Positions 31,241 to 41,769 of a DNA stretch of 64,000 nucleotides are shown piece after piece; position 1 is the stretch's first letter; the number at the start of each line of letters is the position of its first letter. This DNA comes from Isochrysis galbana (lineage: Eukaryota; Haptophyta; Isochrysidales; Isochrysidaceae). The notes beneath the pieces were generated by a model, which was not told where the DNA came from, ran no database searches, and was given only the letters and a program-made list of their open reading frames with translations. The translations under genes were made by a program, and so were the position numbers. The stretch is taken from NCBI GenBank assembly GCA_018136815.1, contig CM030932.1, positions 267,980 through 331,979 of the forward strand, in the 5' to 3' direction.

Positions 31241-31889
31241 ATCGCACTCCTTTCGTCTTATTTGGTAGGTCTCTTGGAATCCTGCGTAGCAAGATTGCCC
31301 CTCGATTCCGTTATGGTGCGATTCCCGTTCCAGACAAGATCGCCGACAGATCGCCTTCTGATCGTCGTCCGTTGTTGTCGGATCGGAGTGTTTGGGTTTG
31401 ATTTCAGTCGAGTTATGTGAGAAAGTCGTGGGGCGAGAGTCGGGGTGTTTTCCTGGGTGTCTCTGTCCGTCGTCCTGTCGTCAGTCGTCATCCGTCGTCG
31501 CTCTCGCTCTCGTCGCTCTCGCTCTCGTAACACTCATACCCTACAGCCTCGCCTCGCCTCGCCAGCCCCTGCCATCACAGCCCTCCTCTCACTCGCCCTC
31601 GCCTCTCGCCGCTCGTTCCATGTCGTTCTCGCCGCCGTCCTCGCCCTCGCTCAAGCCCGCCTGCCCGCCTTCCTCTGCTGACGGGCTTCAGCCCGTCATC
31701 GTCTCCGAAGCCGTCTCCTCAGCCGCGCCTGCCGCCGGCTTGCCACCTTCCTCATTGCCCTCAGGCCCTAAGGGCCATCCCAATTCGTCACGCACAGCCC
31801 TCCCGGCTACCATATTGTACGCACCACCGGGTCCGGCGGACCCGGTACCGATTCACCGGTACCGGTACCGGTACCTGTGGAACAACTAA
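31241..31889 (+). mobile_element. Retroelement 5' region with Ser/Pro-rich ORF start
   Basis: The leader (31241-31610) ends in CTCTCGCTCTCGTAACACTC. ATG at 31620 then opens MSFSPPSSPSLKPACPPSSA, continuing Pro/Ser/Ala-rich to a stop near 31889. An inverted counterpart is at 15180-15450, and a comparable start (MSAPSSRSPSPLPAIHPPA) is at 48117. Interpreted as the 5' end of a retroelement; no enzymatic domain attached. Confidence 0.4.
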
Positions 31890-32345
31890 GGGGAAAAGAG
31901 GTAGGGGTTGGCCATAATATGTAGAAAAAAGTGCCCACGATATCTACATGTATCTATATACATGTGTCTATATATAGTTAGTAGTATTTGTACTTCGCTC
32001 GCGGCGCTCGAGGCTCGAGGGAACGAGGAGAGGGGAAAAGAGGTAGGGGTAGGCCATAATATGTAGAAAAAAGTGCCTACATGTATATGTCTATATATAG
32101 TTAATAGTATTGTCTATATATAGTACGATATCTACATGTATATGTCTATATATAGTTAGTAGTATTTGTACTTCGCACGCGGCGCTCGAGGCTCGAGGGA
32201 ACGAGGAGAGGGGAAAAGAGGTAGGGGTAGGCCATAATATGTAGAAAAAAGTGCCCACGATATCTACATGTATCTATATACATGTGTCTATATAGTTAGT
32301 AGTATTTGTACTTCGCTCGCGGCGCTCGAGGCTGGAAAAGAGAAA
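31890..32345. repeat. Tandem array of the AT-rich module
   Basis: About three units of roughly 120-150 bp: GAGGTAGGGGTAGGCCATAA, GTAGAAAAAAGTGCCCACGA, TATCTACATGTATCTATATAC, TTAGTAGTATTTGTACTTCG, CGCTCGAGGCTCGAGGGAAC. An isolated copy is at 29195-29310. Confidence 0.8.
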
Positions 32346-32718
32346 AGAGGAAAAGAGGGGGGCGAAAAAAAAAAGGTGGCCGGGCGCCCGTTGAAGGTGA
32401 AAGAAAGTACGCGAAGAACGGCTTCGTCTGGAGCAAAGGAATAAAGAAAACACGGGGGATATATATGTGATCAGGCATCTCAGGCGGGAAGCCCCACTAG
32501 GGGAGAGAGTAGGGGGAAACACAAGGTAAACGGGGATCGTGAGTCTGTGGATGGACGGTCGGGTCGACTCTGATGACGTTAGAGTCGTCCGGCTCACCGT
32601 GAGAGCGAGAGGAGGGACGCCCCGGCGCCCGCGGGCCGACAGGCTCCTTCACCACCCCTTTCGAGCGTGGAAGAACCCACAAAATCAGAGGTATAACTCC
32701 GTGGAACTGCCCCCTGTC

Positions 32719-33417
<699 letters not shown>

Positions 33418-33437
33418 CTGGATTCCCTCTCTCGCCC

Positions 33438-33537
33438 NNNNNNNNNNNNNNNNNNNNNNNNNNNNNNNNNNNNNNNNNNNNNNNNNNNNNNNNNNNNNNN
33501 NNNNNNNNNNNNNNNNNNNNNNNNNNNNNNNNNNNNN
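33438..33537. other. Assembly gap (100 N)
   Basis: Exactly 100 N inside the GA-repeat/minisatellite junction. Confidence 0.99.
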
Positions 33538-33539
33538 CC

Positions 33540-33755
33540 GCCCTCCCTCTCGGGAGGCAGCGGTAGGGTAGGGAGGGAGATGCCGGAGGGAGAGGGAGGG
33601 AGGGAGATAGATGCCGGAGGGAGGAAGGGAGATACCGGAGGGAGGGAGGGAGGGAGACAACGGGAGGGAGCGGGAGCGGGAGCGGGAGACACCGGAGGGA
33701 GGGAGGGAGATACCGGAGGGAGGGAGATACCGGAGGGAGGGAGGGAGGGAGATAC
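33540..33755. repeat. GGGAGGGAGATACCGGAGG minisatellite
   Basis: Seven or more imperfect units containing GAGATACCGGAGGGAGGGAG or GAGATGCCGG. No coding role. Confidence 0.85.
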
Positions 33756-33779
33756 CGAACGAAAGCGCAAGCCGCCTTT

Positions 33780-34700
33780 GCGTTTTGTGCCCAGCTCTCT
33801 AGGAGAGTTTGGGCAGATGAGGTGCCAAGTGGCGGCGCAGGGGGCAGGGGGGTGGGTGGTTCTCGCCCCCCATGAGGGGGGTCGCGGTGAGAGAGGGTGT
33901 AGCCCGGTCACTCACTAGGGGGGTGCGGAGGGCACCATCTGTAATGGGCAAACGAAGGCCTAAATAAGCTCCCTATGGGTTCTGGTATGGGAGATCAGCA
34001 AAAAAAACCGGGGGTCTTCCGGCAAAATTTTCGAAAAATACCCGATTTCAGGCCTCTGACGGCCGTGCGGAAATATATTTCAGGCCCCCCTCCGGTATTA
34101 TTGTACCGGTGTATCGCGGTGGTGCCCATGAGACAACCACCGCGGCTTGGGCGAGGCAGAGCGCCATCGCCGATCGCATCGCCAATCGTATATCGCCGGA
34201 TAAGATTCTTACTACATTCACGCGCACGCACATTCACACAAACGCGCGCAAAACTAATAGTAACAAAGTAAGAGCGCGCGGGGAAATTTCTGTGCCGCAA
34301 GAATGCCCCGCGCGGACTCGAAACGGCCGCGAGGGAGAAGTGAGAAGCAAAGACCTCAGTTTAAACCCGCTAGCCTCAGGGACTCGATGCTCGAGCTCAA
34401 GGAGCCTTGGTGACCTCCTAACCCTCCTGTCGACGCGGAACCTCCGCGTTTCTTATGGGGATTCGCCCGACATTCATTCACTGCTTTGATTCCTTCACGC
34501 GCGCAATCCTCCCATTCTCCCAAAATAGACCTCCATGGGCCGGACAAGGCGGGGGAGTCACTCACCGACGCCATGGATTTTCGTGGGGTAGAGGGGGTTC
34601 GCGGGGGGGGGGGGGGGGTCTGGGGGGGCAGGTAAGGGGGGTCCCTGGGGAATCCTTGGACACCCAGGAGGGATGGAAAATAGTGGTTAAAAAGCGTGAG
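33780..34700. other. Retroelement-like debris, no intact gene
   Basis: The frame at 34109-34489 has RQSAIADRIANRISPDKILT, recalling the peptide AAERRESDAIARALSRTDAD followed by KIL at about 48510-48570. Both are probably the same degenerate retroelement segment. A G run lies at 34605-34620. Confidence 0.35.
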
Positions 34701-34704
34701 TGAC

Positions 34705-34766
34705 CGGCCTAGAGAGTGGGGGGGCGCGAGGCCCCCCTCCATGGCGACCAATCATAAGATTGGTCT
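34705..34766 (-). mobile_element. LINE-type 5'-end fragment with perfect 8-bp palindrome
   Basis: GACCAATC-ATAA-GATTGGTC (34746-34765) precedes, on the minus strand, GCCATGGAGGGGGGCCTCGC (frame MVAMEGGLAPPHSLG). It shares GGTCGCCATGGAG with the 46601 element. Confidence 0.6.
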
Positions 34767-34803
34767 TTGGGGAGCTGTGAAAAGAAAAGTAAAAATTCTT
34801 CAA

Positions 34804-34822
34804 TTTTGGAACGGAGGTAGTA
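34804..34822 (+). repeat. Stowaway-like terminal sequence, copy 2
   Basis: TTTTGGAACGGAGGTAGTA, identical to copies at 12856 and 37623. Confidence 0.5.
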
Positions 34823-34969
34823 CTAGCAGCGAGCAAAAGAGTGGCTCGAGTGACGGGCTAAGCAAGGAGTATGGAATGGGCGAAAGGGAAAATAAGCGAA
34901 CTGCTATGGCGGCAAAAGCACGTCGAGAGCTTCCTACTACGTTCTAAGTGTAGCCCAGGTCTGGTGTAG

Positions 34970-36475
34970 TCAACGTTGCAATCTTGACAACCCACATAGC
35001 TCCCCCCGAGGAAGGGTGTACCATAGTTCATAGTGTGGTCGGTCGACCATCACAAAAGGTGGTAGTGCTCCCGTCCTCCCGGCGATCGCAAGCAGAAACA
35101 GGCGTGATTGCCATGATGCGGACGTGCCTACAAATGCATGGGCGCCTGCGAGTAGGTCGATGTCAGCAAGAGCGGAGCCAAGTGTAGCAGTTGTGTTCAC
35201 GAGACCACGTCTGCGTCGAATTTCGATGAAGTTATTCTCGGCTGATGGAGCATCTACATTGAGACTTGCGAGCTCAGAGGCTCCGCCCCAAGCCTGGCCA
35301 CGGCTTGTCCTGACGAAGTATATTCGTCCATAACCTGCACGAAAAGCTATTCGCTGCACGTCATTGATCGCCTCCGATGAGTCTGATGCAAGGAGCAAAG
35401 AGGCGCAAGAGCGCCTGCTGCGTTGAGGAGTTTCAGGTATCCTATGCACCGCCCGAAGTACATCATTTGCCGCCGCGACATAATCTTCTGCAGTGTAGCA
35501 GGGCCTACCAATAGGACGCCCGCAGTCTCCCTCGGGATCAATACGACCATCACCACGCTCTGCCCATCGCATGCATGCATCCCCACGTCGGATGTGGACG
35601 GCTATCTTTGTGCTACTATTACATGTTGTGGACATGAGAGTGGGTGCTGCTACACGGATAGCTGGGCCGGCCACAGAGCCGAGCTTTGCCCACGAAGTGA
35701 GAAGAGGCCGTGGCGTTGGCTGTATATTGACCAGACTCCCGAACTGCCGACGCAGTTGGACGCCACATGGTCCGGCAGAGCTGAGAACGAGTCGCATACA
35801 TTGACCAGCCCACCATGCACCGGCATGTGTTCGGCCACCTAGCAACAGCTCATGAATCCCTTGCGTGGCAACGGACGACGACCGTTTAACCCACGGACTG
35901 TCAGGTTGCAGGCGCTGGATCGTCTCAGGCACTCCTCTGGCAGCTTGTGCGATGTGAGCCATGACCGTGCGTACTGCAGGGGTCAGGGTCACAGCCCTCG
36001 AATACCTAGTGCACACATCTGCGTAGAACCAAGCCTCGGCGTTCGTTGATTGACTGCAAGAACTGCGTCCGCTTCCATCTGGCCGCCATTCCCACGACGT
36101 CAACCGGGTAAACGGCATCACATACCGGAATGGGGCTCGCTCCGCCGTGCTCGACACGTACAGGAGCAGAGCTGTGCGCGCTAAGAACTTTGCGATTGTG
36201 GGTGGCGCGTCACCAAAATCGCCGAACCTCAGACTGTCTACACCGCCCATAGCGCTTGGCAGCGCGTCCTCGCTGGCGGTGGGCAGAGAGCACATGTATT
36301 CCTCGAACGCGGCCTGAGCGCATGACGCGTCACGCTTGAATGCGGCCGAGGCGTTGCGTGGCGGCACGTACTGCAGGCTGTGTGTCCACGGCACGCCAGT
36401 CTCGTGCTGCTGCAGCTCAGCCAGTTCATGGAGCACCTGCGACGGCTGACACGCCGTGGCCCTCGACGAAGCCAT
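34970..36475 (-). CDS. Fucosyltransferase-like glycosyltransferase
   Basis: A single-exon 501-residue frame from ATG at 36475. It contains a motif like the GDP-fucose-binding motif of alpha-1,6- and O-fucosyltransferases (KIAVHIRRGDAC, HIRRGD at residues 294-299), then LLLASDSSEAINDV near 360 and a late DIDLLAGAHAFVGTSASWQS near 450, the usual motif order for GT-B fucosyltransferases such as FUT8/NodZ (HxRRxD, then S/TDD-like, then SSxxxR-like). It would transfer fucose to glycans in the Golgi. No signal anchor is visible at this N-terminus, so an upstream exon or a downstream-located annotation error is possible. Exact family (GT23, GT37 or GT65) cannot be settled by eye. Confidence 0.6.
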   Translation of the reverse strand: MASSRATACQPSQVLHELAELQQHETGVPWTHSLQYVPPRNASAAFKRDASCAQAAFEEYMCSLPTASEDALPSAMGGVDSLRFGDFGDAPPTIAKFLARTALLLYVSSTAERAPFRYVMPFTRLTSWEWRPDGSGRSSCSQSTNAEAWFYADVCTRYSRAVTLTPAVRTVMAHIAQAARGVPETIQRLQPDSPWVKRSSSVATQGIHELLLGGRTHAGAWWAGQCMRLVLSSAGPCGVQLRRQFGSLVNIQPTPRPLLTSWAKLGSVAGPAIRVAAPTLMSTTCNSSTKIAVHIRRGDACMRWAERGDGRIDPEGDCGRPIGRPCYTAEDYVAAANDVLRAVHRIPETPQRSRRSCASLLLASDSSEAINDVQRIAFRAGYGRIYFVRTSRGQAWGGASELASLNVDAPSAENNFIEIRRRRGLVNTTATLGSALADIDLLAGAHAFVGTSASWQSRLFLLAIAGRTGALPPFVMVDRPHYELWYTLPRGELCGLSRLQR

Positions 36476-36666
36476 TATAGAACTAGGTGGCTTGTCGGCA
36501 AGTGCGCAGTGAGGCTAACCTGGATCGGATAGGAGATGGTCTGTCTGCGGAGAGGCAACGGCTCGAACAAGAAGGCCGAAGTCGGCGCTGCCGAGGGGGC
36601 CGACGGCTCTCCTACGTCAGCGATCATCAGATCACACAGCCTATGAGTAGAGAGAGGGGTTTTCCA

Positions 36667-36741
36667 GGCCGCAATAGATAGGGCCCCCAACAGCCCCCCG
36701 CCCCAACAGTGTCGGGGCGCTGTTGAGGGTCTATTGCGGCC
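36667..36741. repeat. Long near-perfect hairpin
   Basis: GGCCGCAATAGA (36667-36678) pairs with TCTATTGCGGCC (36730-36741). Inside, CAACAGC pairs with GCTGTTG and GCCCC with GGGGC around a short loop. The outer flanks TTTTCCAG and CTGCAAAA extend the symmetry. Either a foldback mobile element or a structured transcript. Confidence 0.7.
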
Positions 36742-36839
36742 GTCCTGCAAAAGGAGAAAATCGTGTTTTCCTCTCAATAGTGGTCTTCTCAGCAGTGGTC
36801 TGCGGCAGTACGCAGGGAGACTGGCGGGGGAGGTGCGAT

Positions 36840-37270
36840 GCCGACGCGCCCCTTCACGGCACAGGAGCTGGAGGAGGCGGAGCTGGCCATGATACTGGCC
36901 TACTTGAAGCGCAGGAGGCGCTGGCGTGGGGAGGACTGCGATGCTGCGTGGGGCCGGCGCTCTGAGCGCATCCTTCTTGCGCTCGCACGAGAGATTCTCT
37001 CTTCTCTCGCGCTCCATGCGCTCGAGAATTAAGCCAGAGCGTTTGTCAATGGCAAGACTGCAACGGGAGGCCGCATAGGCATAGGCGGGCGCGGGGGAGG
37101 GCGTGCAGGCCCGCAATAATGTGTATGTGAGCTTCGGCTTTTTCGGCTCGAAGATCTTCCCAGGGTGATTGACGCCTTGCAGCTCCCTGTTGGCTTTCGA
37201 TTGAAGGGGCGGCATGTGATGAGCGGAGAAGAGGCGGCCCTCATTGCTCTGCGCCGGTACAAGACCCCAG
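36840..37270 (+). pseudogene. Harbinger-like transposase N-terminal remnant (tentative)
   Basis: MPTRPFTAQELEEAELAMIL, with a helical basic continuation and a stop at 37032, is followed in another frame (37165-37270) by LPVGFRLKGRHVMSGEEAAL and IALRRYKTPG. The second peptide resembles the segment before the DDE domain of PIF/Harbinger (Tnp4) transposases. No DDE domain follows, and the two frames are not continuous without an intron. It may be a dead element. Confidence 0.35.
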
Positions 37271-37622
37271 GTGCGCGGAGCGCGGCGAGCGCTTGGCCAC
37301 TCGAGCGATGTGACCAGACTATTTGTGCATCCTGCCCCAGTGCGACTCCAATCGGCCCAACATTGTGTTGTCCGCAGGTAGCGCTGTCGTCTTATGCGTG
37401 GAGACCAAGTGGAGCGAGGCCGCGATCTCTAAGGTCTAAGGCGCATCACGCGATGGTGCAACGTGTTCACACAACCTTTCCCTTTCCCTTTCCAATCCTG
37501 CTCGATTCTCGTAATTTGTCGTGTTTTGCTTCCTTGTTTAGTCGGTACATGCTGGCTTCTATGGAGTGCCTTTCCTTCTCTAGGCGCCATCCTTGCTTCC
37601 CAAAGGCTCTCTCACATCTCTC

Positions 37623-37641
37623 TTTTGGAACGGAGGTAGTA
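37623..37641 (+). repeat. Stowaway-like terminal sequence, copy 3
   Basis: TTTTGGAACGGAGGTAGTA, identical to copies at 12856 and 34804, here about 250 bp upstream of the plastid-lumen gene. Confidence 0.5.
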
Positions 37642-37897
37642 AATTAGTAATTAGTTCGCTAACCGCCAATTTGTGCTATGTAGGTACTGTGCGAGGAGTG
37701 CTAGAGGGTACTAGATAATTATAGAGTAGAGAGCAGTCGTACTTTGTTTTTCCTTCCTCCCCGTTCGGTCTCATTTCCTCATCGCTCGCTCTCTGTGTGG
37801 TGGTCTGTCTTCTCATGTTGTCTCTCCTCTCTTGTCTTCTCTTCTTTCCGTCTTTCATCCCAACCAAGTGAGAGTCTCCCTAGGGCCGACAGCGCCG

Positions 37898-38580
37898 ATG
37901 CTGCGCATCCTGGCACCTCTTCTCCTCCTCGCGTCGGCGGATGCGCTACGACTGCCCACTCGGCTGAGCCGGCGCGATGTAGGCTCTGCACTCACCATCT
38001 CTGCGGCGGGCCTCGGTTCCGCCGCTTGCACTCTGCTCCTCCCTCGCAGTGCGCTCGCCTCCGTCGAGGCCAAGGCCAAGCTGCGTGAGACATCTGCAGC
38101 TCGAGAGGCGGCAGAGGCACTAGCCGAGACAACAGGCGCCAAGCTGGTGAAAGCGCGCGCCGATTTGGAGCAGGTTGTCAAGATCCTCGAGACCAATCAA
38201 GACTGGGTTGGAATTCGGCGCCTCTTGGCAGCAAAGCCCGGCGTTGGAGACCTCCGTACGTATGCCAACGAGCAGGCTGCCGCCAAACCGGCCAAGGCTG
38301 GCGCGATTGCGGCGGCCAAAAAAGCTGCGCTTGCAGCCATCTTCATTGTTGACAAAAAGGCTTATGAACGACAAGTAGAAGAAATCACAAGATACGAAGT
38401 GCGATGAAGCGTGCGCGATGACAGCACGATGCCAAAAACACATAGCAGTAGTAGCTCTGACATGCGTTGGCCTCCTTTGAACTGGCGCAGGTGGGCCCTG
38501 ATAAGAAAATAATCGATGCAAAAGATCTGATATCGGCCATGATGGAGGCGCTTGCCGCAGTCGACACCATCATCGGGTAA
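37898..38580 (+). CDS. Putative thylakoid-lumen protein with bipartite leader
   Basis: Two exons in phase, 37898-38398 and 38491-38580 (GT-AG intron), give about 196 residues. The N-terminus MLRILAPLLLLASADALRLP is a signal peptide of the kind used for complex plastids. It is followed by a twin-arginine motif (LSRRDVGSALTISAAG, Arg24-Arg25) and a hydrophobic stretch ending PRSALA|S, a likely thylakoid processing site near residue 53. The mature part is helical (KLRETSAAREAAEALAETTG; LEQVVKILETNQDWVGIRRL; KKIIDAKDLISAMMEALAAV). The NQDWVGIRRLL-like helix recalls PsbQ-like lumenal four-helix proteins of algae, but I cannot name the family. Import by the Tat route is inferred from the RR motif. 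Confidence 0.55.
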
Positions 38581-38584
38581 TGAC

Positions 38585-39270
38585 GGAATGGTTCTATTGC
38601 TGCAGACTCGACTATGATTAAGTGACAAAAGTGAAAACTTCAGCCCTCAAACCCAACACACACATGCTGCAATCATTATTTCCGCAACGGTGCAGCGAGA
38701 GTCCCGTGTAGAGGCTAGAGAGCGCGCGATTGACTGTACGCCACACGCATGTGGGGAGGTATTGTGGAAACTCAATCGTTAAGCTGCGCGGTGCGCAACT
38801 GGCCATATCAGAGCGACTAAATGCGGCATGAACATGAATGGCAATGAGTAGTGGAAAAGGGTCGGTGGTGGTGGTGAGGCCTGGTGGCGGGCTGTTTGTG
38901 TGGCTTAAAATTTTTATAGGTGTCCGCTTAGCTACTGTCTGCTATTCCTCTCCTCACTGAGACACCACCGTCATCGCCCTAGCCTCTATCTACCGTACCC
39001 CCTTTCCCGCCCCCCCCGCTCGTGCTCCTCGTTCGACTGCCGTTCTTTTGTTATCGGTTTCGGGGGGTCGGCCCATGTGCACTAAGGCTGTGAACACCCA
39101 CCGGCGAGGCCAAACATGTTTGGAGGTGGTAGTGGATCACAGCTACATAGATAGCTACCTAGGTAGATTGTGTCAGTGGAGGAACAGGTGCATGTTAATT
39201 AACATTGTTATTAACATGTTAGTAACACTGTTAGCCACGTTAACAGGTAATTTGGTGCCGTACTAAAGAA
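38585..39270. other. Intergenic, no gene seen
   Basis: 3' flank of the lumen gene, then AT-richer DNA with TTAATTAACATTGTTATTAAC-type repeats (39194-39250), including GTTAACAGGT, which resembles hAT subterminal motifs. A GA/C-rich stretch lies near 39000. Confidence 0.45.
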
Positions 39271-39654
39271 ATGTCTGGGCGCCTCGGGATCCGCAGGCTG
39301 CAGGGCGGAGAGACGAAAGGGGGCTGCGCTTCCTCCCCCCCCGCGCGCGGGGGGCAGTCGGCTACCATCATGGGCAAGCGCAAAGGGCGAGCGGCGATGG
39401 CGCGGACGACGAGGAGACATAGAGACGTACGTACGAGGTGGACTTCATCGGACTTCATCGTGGCCCGCAAGCTCGTCGATGGTCTATCCCATTACCTCAT
39501 CAGGTGGAAGGGATACGATGAGAAGGACGACAGCTGGGAGCCTCTCATCAACCTGGCGGGCATCGAGCAAGATGTCGCTGCGTTCGAGAGCAAGAAAGAA
39601 GAGGAAGGAGAAGGAGGCACCCGTGTCACAATAAGAAAGAAACAGGCCACCTAG
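39271..39654 (+). CDS. Small chromodomain protein
   Basis: A 127-residue ORF. Residues about 57-105 form a chromodomain: SDFIVARKLVDGLSHYLIRW, KGYDEKDDSWEPL, then a helix (IEQDVAAFES). The chromodomain binds methylated histone tails in HP1/CBX proteins, and it also sits at the C-terminus of chromoviral integrases. The N-terminal 55 residues are basic and low-complexity, and the tail is Glu/Lys-rich. With no second domain it is either a short HP1-like protein or the last piece of a retroelement. The surrounding AT-rich repeats favour a transposon connection slightly. An internal start at 39370 (MGKRKGRAAM) is as likely as the first ATG. Confidence 0.6.
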   Translation: MSGRLGIRRLQGGETKGGCASSPPARGGQSATIMGKRKGRAAMARTTRRHRDVRTRWTSSDFIVARKLVDGLSHYLIRWKGYDEKDDSWEPLINLAGIEQDVAAFESKKEEEGEGGTRVTIRKKQAT

Positions 39655-39659
39655 CGGCA

Positions 39660-40160
39660 CAGGAGGAGGGCGAGAACTAAACGATGGGGGCAGGTCTTAC
39701 CGATGGGGGCAGGTGCACCCCGCTCGAACTCATCACCCCGCAACCTGAGCCCCTAACTAAGTAGAGCACGAGCGCATGAGGGTAGACGCCGCAAAGTGGG
39801 TAGTGAGGGAAAGAAGGGGGAAAGGGTGTGGCTACTAGAATGAGTCCCATAGCCGCGAGCGAGGCGAGAGTATTAAAATATTTTTTTCTTACACGCGATG
39901 GCGGAGGAGACAAAATGAAATTGTAAAACATTGCGGGGCAAAAGACAACAAAATAGGCGCAGCATACACATAGCGGCAACTATACCTAGATCGCTCTCAC
40001 CCTCGCCTTTGCGGAGGCTCCGCACGCATCTCCGCATGCTGGGACGGCTGACTTGGGTCAGCTCAGGCCCGGTAACATCGATCGGCGCCACCATACAAGC
40101 TAGTCAAAGCGTACCGCAGTTGCACCATCACATCACCATTTCACCCTCGCCGCTGCTCAC
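39660..40160. other. Intergenic, convergent 3' flanks
   Basis: Between the chromodomain ORF and the p23 stop; no coding region supported. Confidence 0.45.
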
Positions 40161-40166
40161 AATGCA

Positions 40167-41025
40167 TTAGTCTACTTCCTCGAGAGGCGGCGGGCCATCT
40201 TCCTCACCTCCAATGGGCGGCAGATCCTTCGGCTCGAGGTCATCCAAAGGCTCGTCGTCGTCCTCGTCGTCGAAGTCGGCACCAGGCATACCGGCTGCAT
40301 CGCCCATACCCATGCCTCCCATGCCTCCCATCATCGAGCTGAAGTCCATCCCGCCCATTCCACCCATTCCGCCCATGTCGTCGAATCCACCGCCCATCGC
40401 GACCTCGCCGGTGTACTCCTTATCGTCCTCCTCGCACCACTTGGAGAAGTCCACCTGAAATTCGCGGGGTAAGCAGTGATGGGCATGTGCAAACCTTGCA
40501 AGAGACCGGTCAAGGGCAAAAGGCGATGATGCAGCACCTTGATGAATCGCTTCAGCCCCTTGTCCTTCGTGAGCCCGTCCCACCACTCCTCCTCCTTCTT
40601 CTTGAGGGTGATGACGACCGCCCTGCGTACCGCCAGAACACGCACTGGTGAGTCCCGCTTCCTAATCGCCAGGCGTGGTGCACGCATCGATGCCTGCTCA
40701 TCATCCGGAGCCTTCTCCTCCCCCCCCCCTTCTGGCTCCCCCACCACATGGCAGACACCACTCCCGCGGCCCCCCTCCCCTCCCAGCCCCCCGGGAGCAT
40801 CAGCTCGCACCGGTCGTTCGAGAACCACTTGCTCCCCTCCGAGTCGATCTCCGCCCAGAGCGGCATGTTCTCCAGCTTGTAGCTCTTGCCGGCCGCGTCT
40901 GCGTCGAGAGAGAGCAGCCCATCAGTCAGTGAGACCTTGACGTTGGAGGTTCCAAGCATCTCGAAGGTGACGAAGACCTTGTTGACACGCTGGGCCCAGA
41001 CTAGCGTCGGCGTCAACGTCGTCAT
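40167..41025 (-). CDS. p23/SBA1 HSP90 co-chaperone
   Basis: p23 clamps the ATP-bound HSP90 dimer. Minus-strand exons are 41025-40805, 40622-40538 and 40454-40167 (197 residues); phases close exactly. Exon 1 is a CS domain beginning MTTLTPTLVWAQRVNKVFVT, with LENMPLWAEIDSEGSKWFSN. Exon 2 gives VVITLKKKEEEWWDGL, and exon 3 opens VDFSKWCEEDD, the conserved p23 WW/DF-W segment. The tail is Gly/Met-rich (MGGMGGMGGMDFSSMMGGMG), then acidic and ends LEEVD. Intron 1 (40804-40623) uses GC at its 5' end if the conserved CEAVVITLKKK junction is right; a GT alternative inserts about 15 ill-fitting residues. A CT-rich tract (41030-41230) lies immediately upstream. Confidence 0.88.
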
Positions 41026-41029
41026 CTCA

Positions 41030-41560
41030 CCACGCTCTCTCTCTCTCCTGCTCTCTCTCCCTCCCTCTTTCTCTCGGCCTCTAGCGCTCGCTGCGCTGCT
41101 GCCCGCGGCACCGCACTCCCGCTCTCTCTCTCTCTCTCCCCCCCCCCTCCCCCCCTCGCGATCCTTCTTCTCTTCTCTGGGCCTTCCCTCTTTTCCCGCT
41201 TCCCTTTCTCCTCTCCCTCCCTCCGCCGCCTCTCTGATGACGCACAGGGATTTGGACTCGTGCGTATAAAGTAGAGAAGTAAAGTACTCCTCCCACCTCT
41301 CCGCCTGCTGCACAAGCCAGGATTCCTCCCTCTCCCTCACACACACACGTGTCCGCCCCCGCCCCCCCCCCCCCCCCCCCTTCCCCCCCCCCCCCCCTCC
41401 CCCCCCGCCCCCCGCCCCCCCGCCCCCCCTTCTCCCCCGGCCCCCGCCCCCCTCCGCCCCGCGCCGCCCCGCCCCCTTCCCCCCCGCCCCCCGCCCCCCC
41501 GCCCCCCCCCACCTTCCCCTTCCCCCCCCGCCCCGCCCCGCTCGCGCTGCGGTCCCGCAC
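41030..41560. repeat. CT microsatellite and poly-C tract between p23 and GH2 gene
   Basis: CTCTCT and CCCTCC runs (41035-41230), then almost pure C/G with long C runs (41355-41545). It forms the shared upstream region of two divergent genes. Confidence 0.85.
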
Positions 41561-41769
41561 CCAGTCAGTCAGTCACTGATGACTCGGACGCCAAAACAAC
41601 AAAACACACCCATACAAGTACTCTCTGCTCTCCAGATCTCTCTACTCTACAATACTACTCTCTCCGCTCTCCACCCACGCCAGTCTCTAAAGTAGTACTT
41701 AGAGAGCAACTATCCCTCCCCTTTTCTCGCTCCGTCCCCCCCGCCGGTACTCCGCCGTCCGATGGCGCG

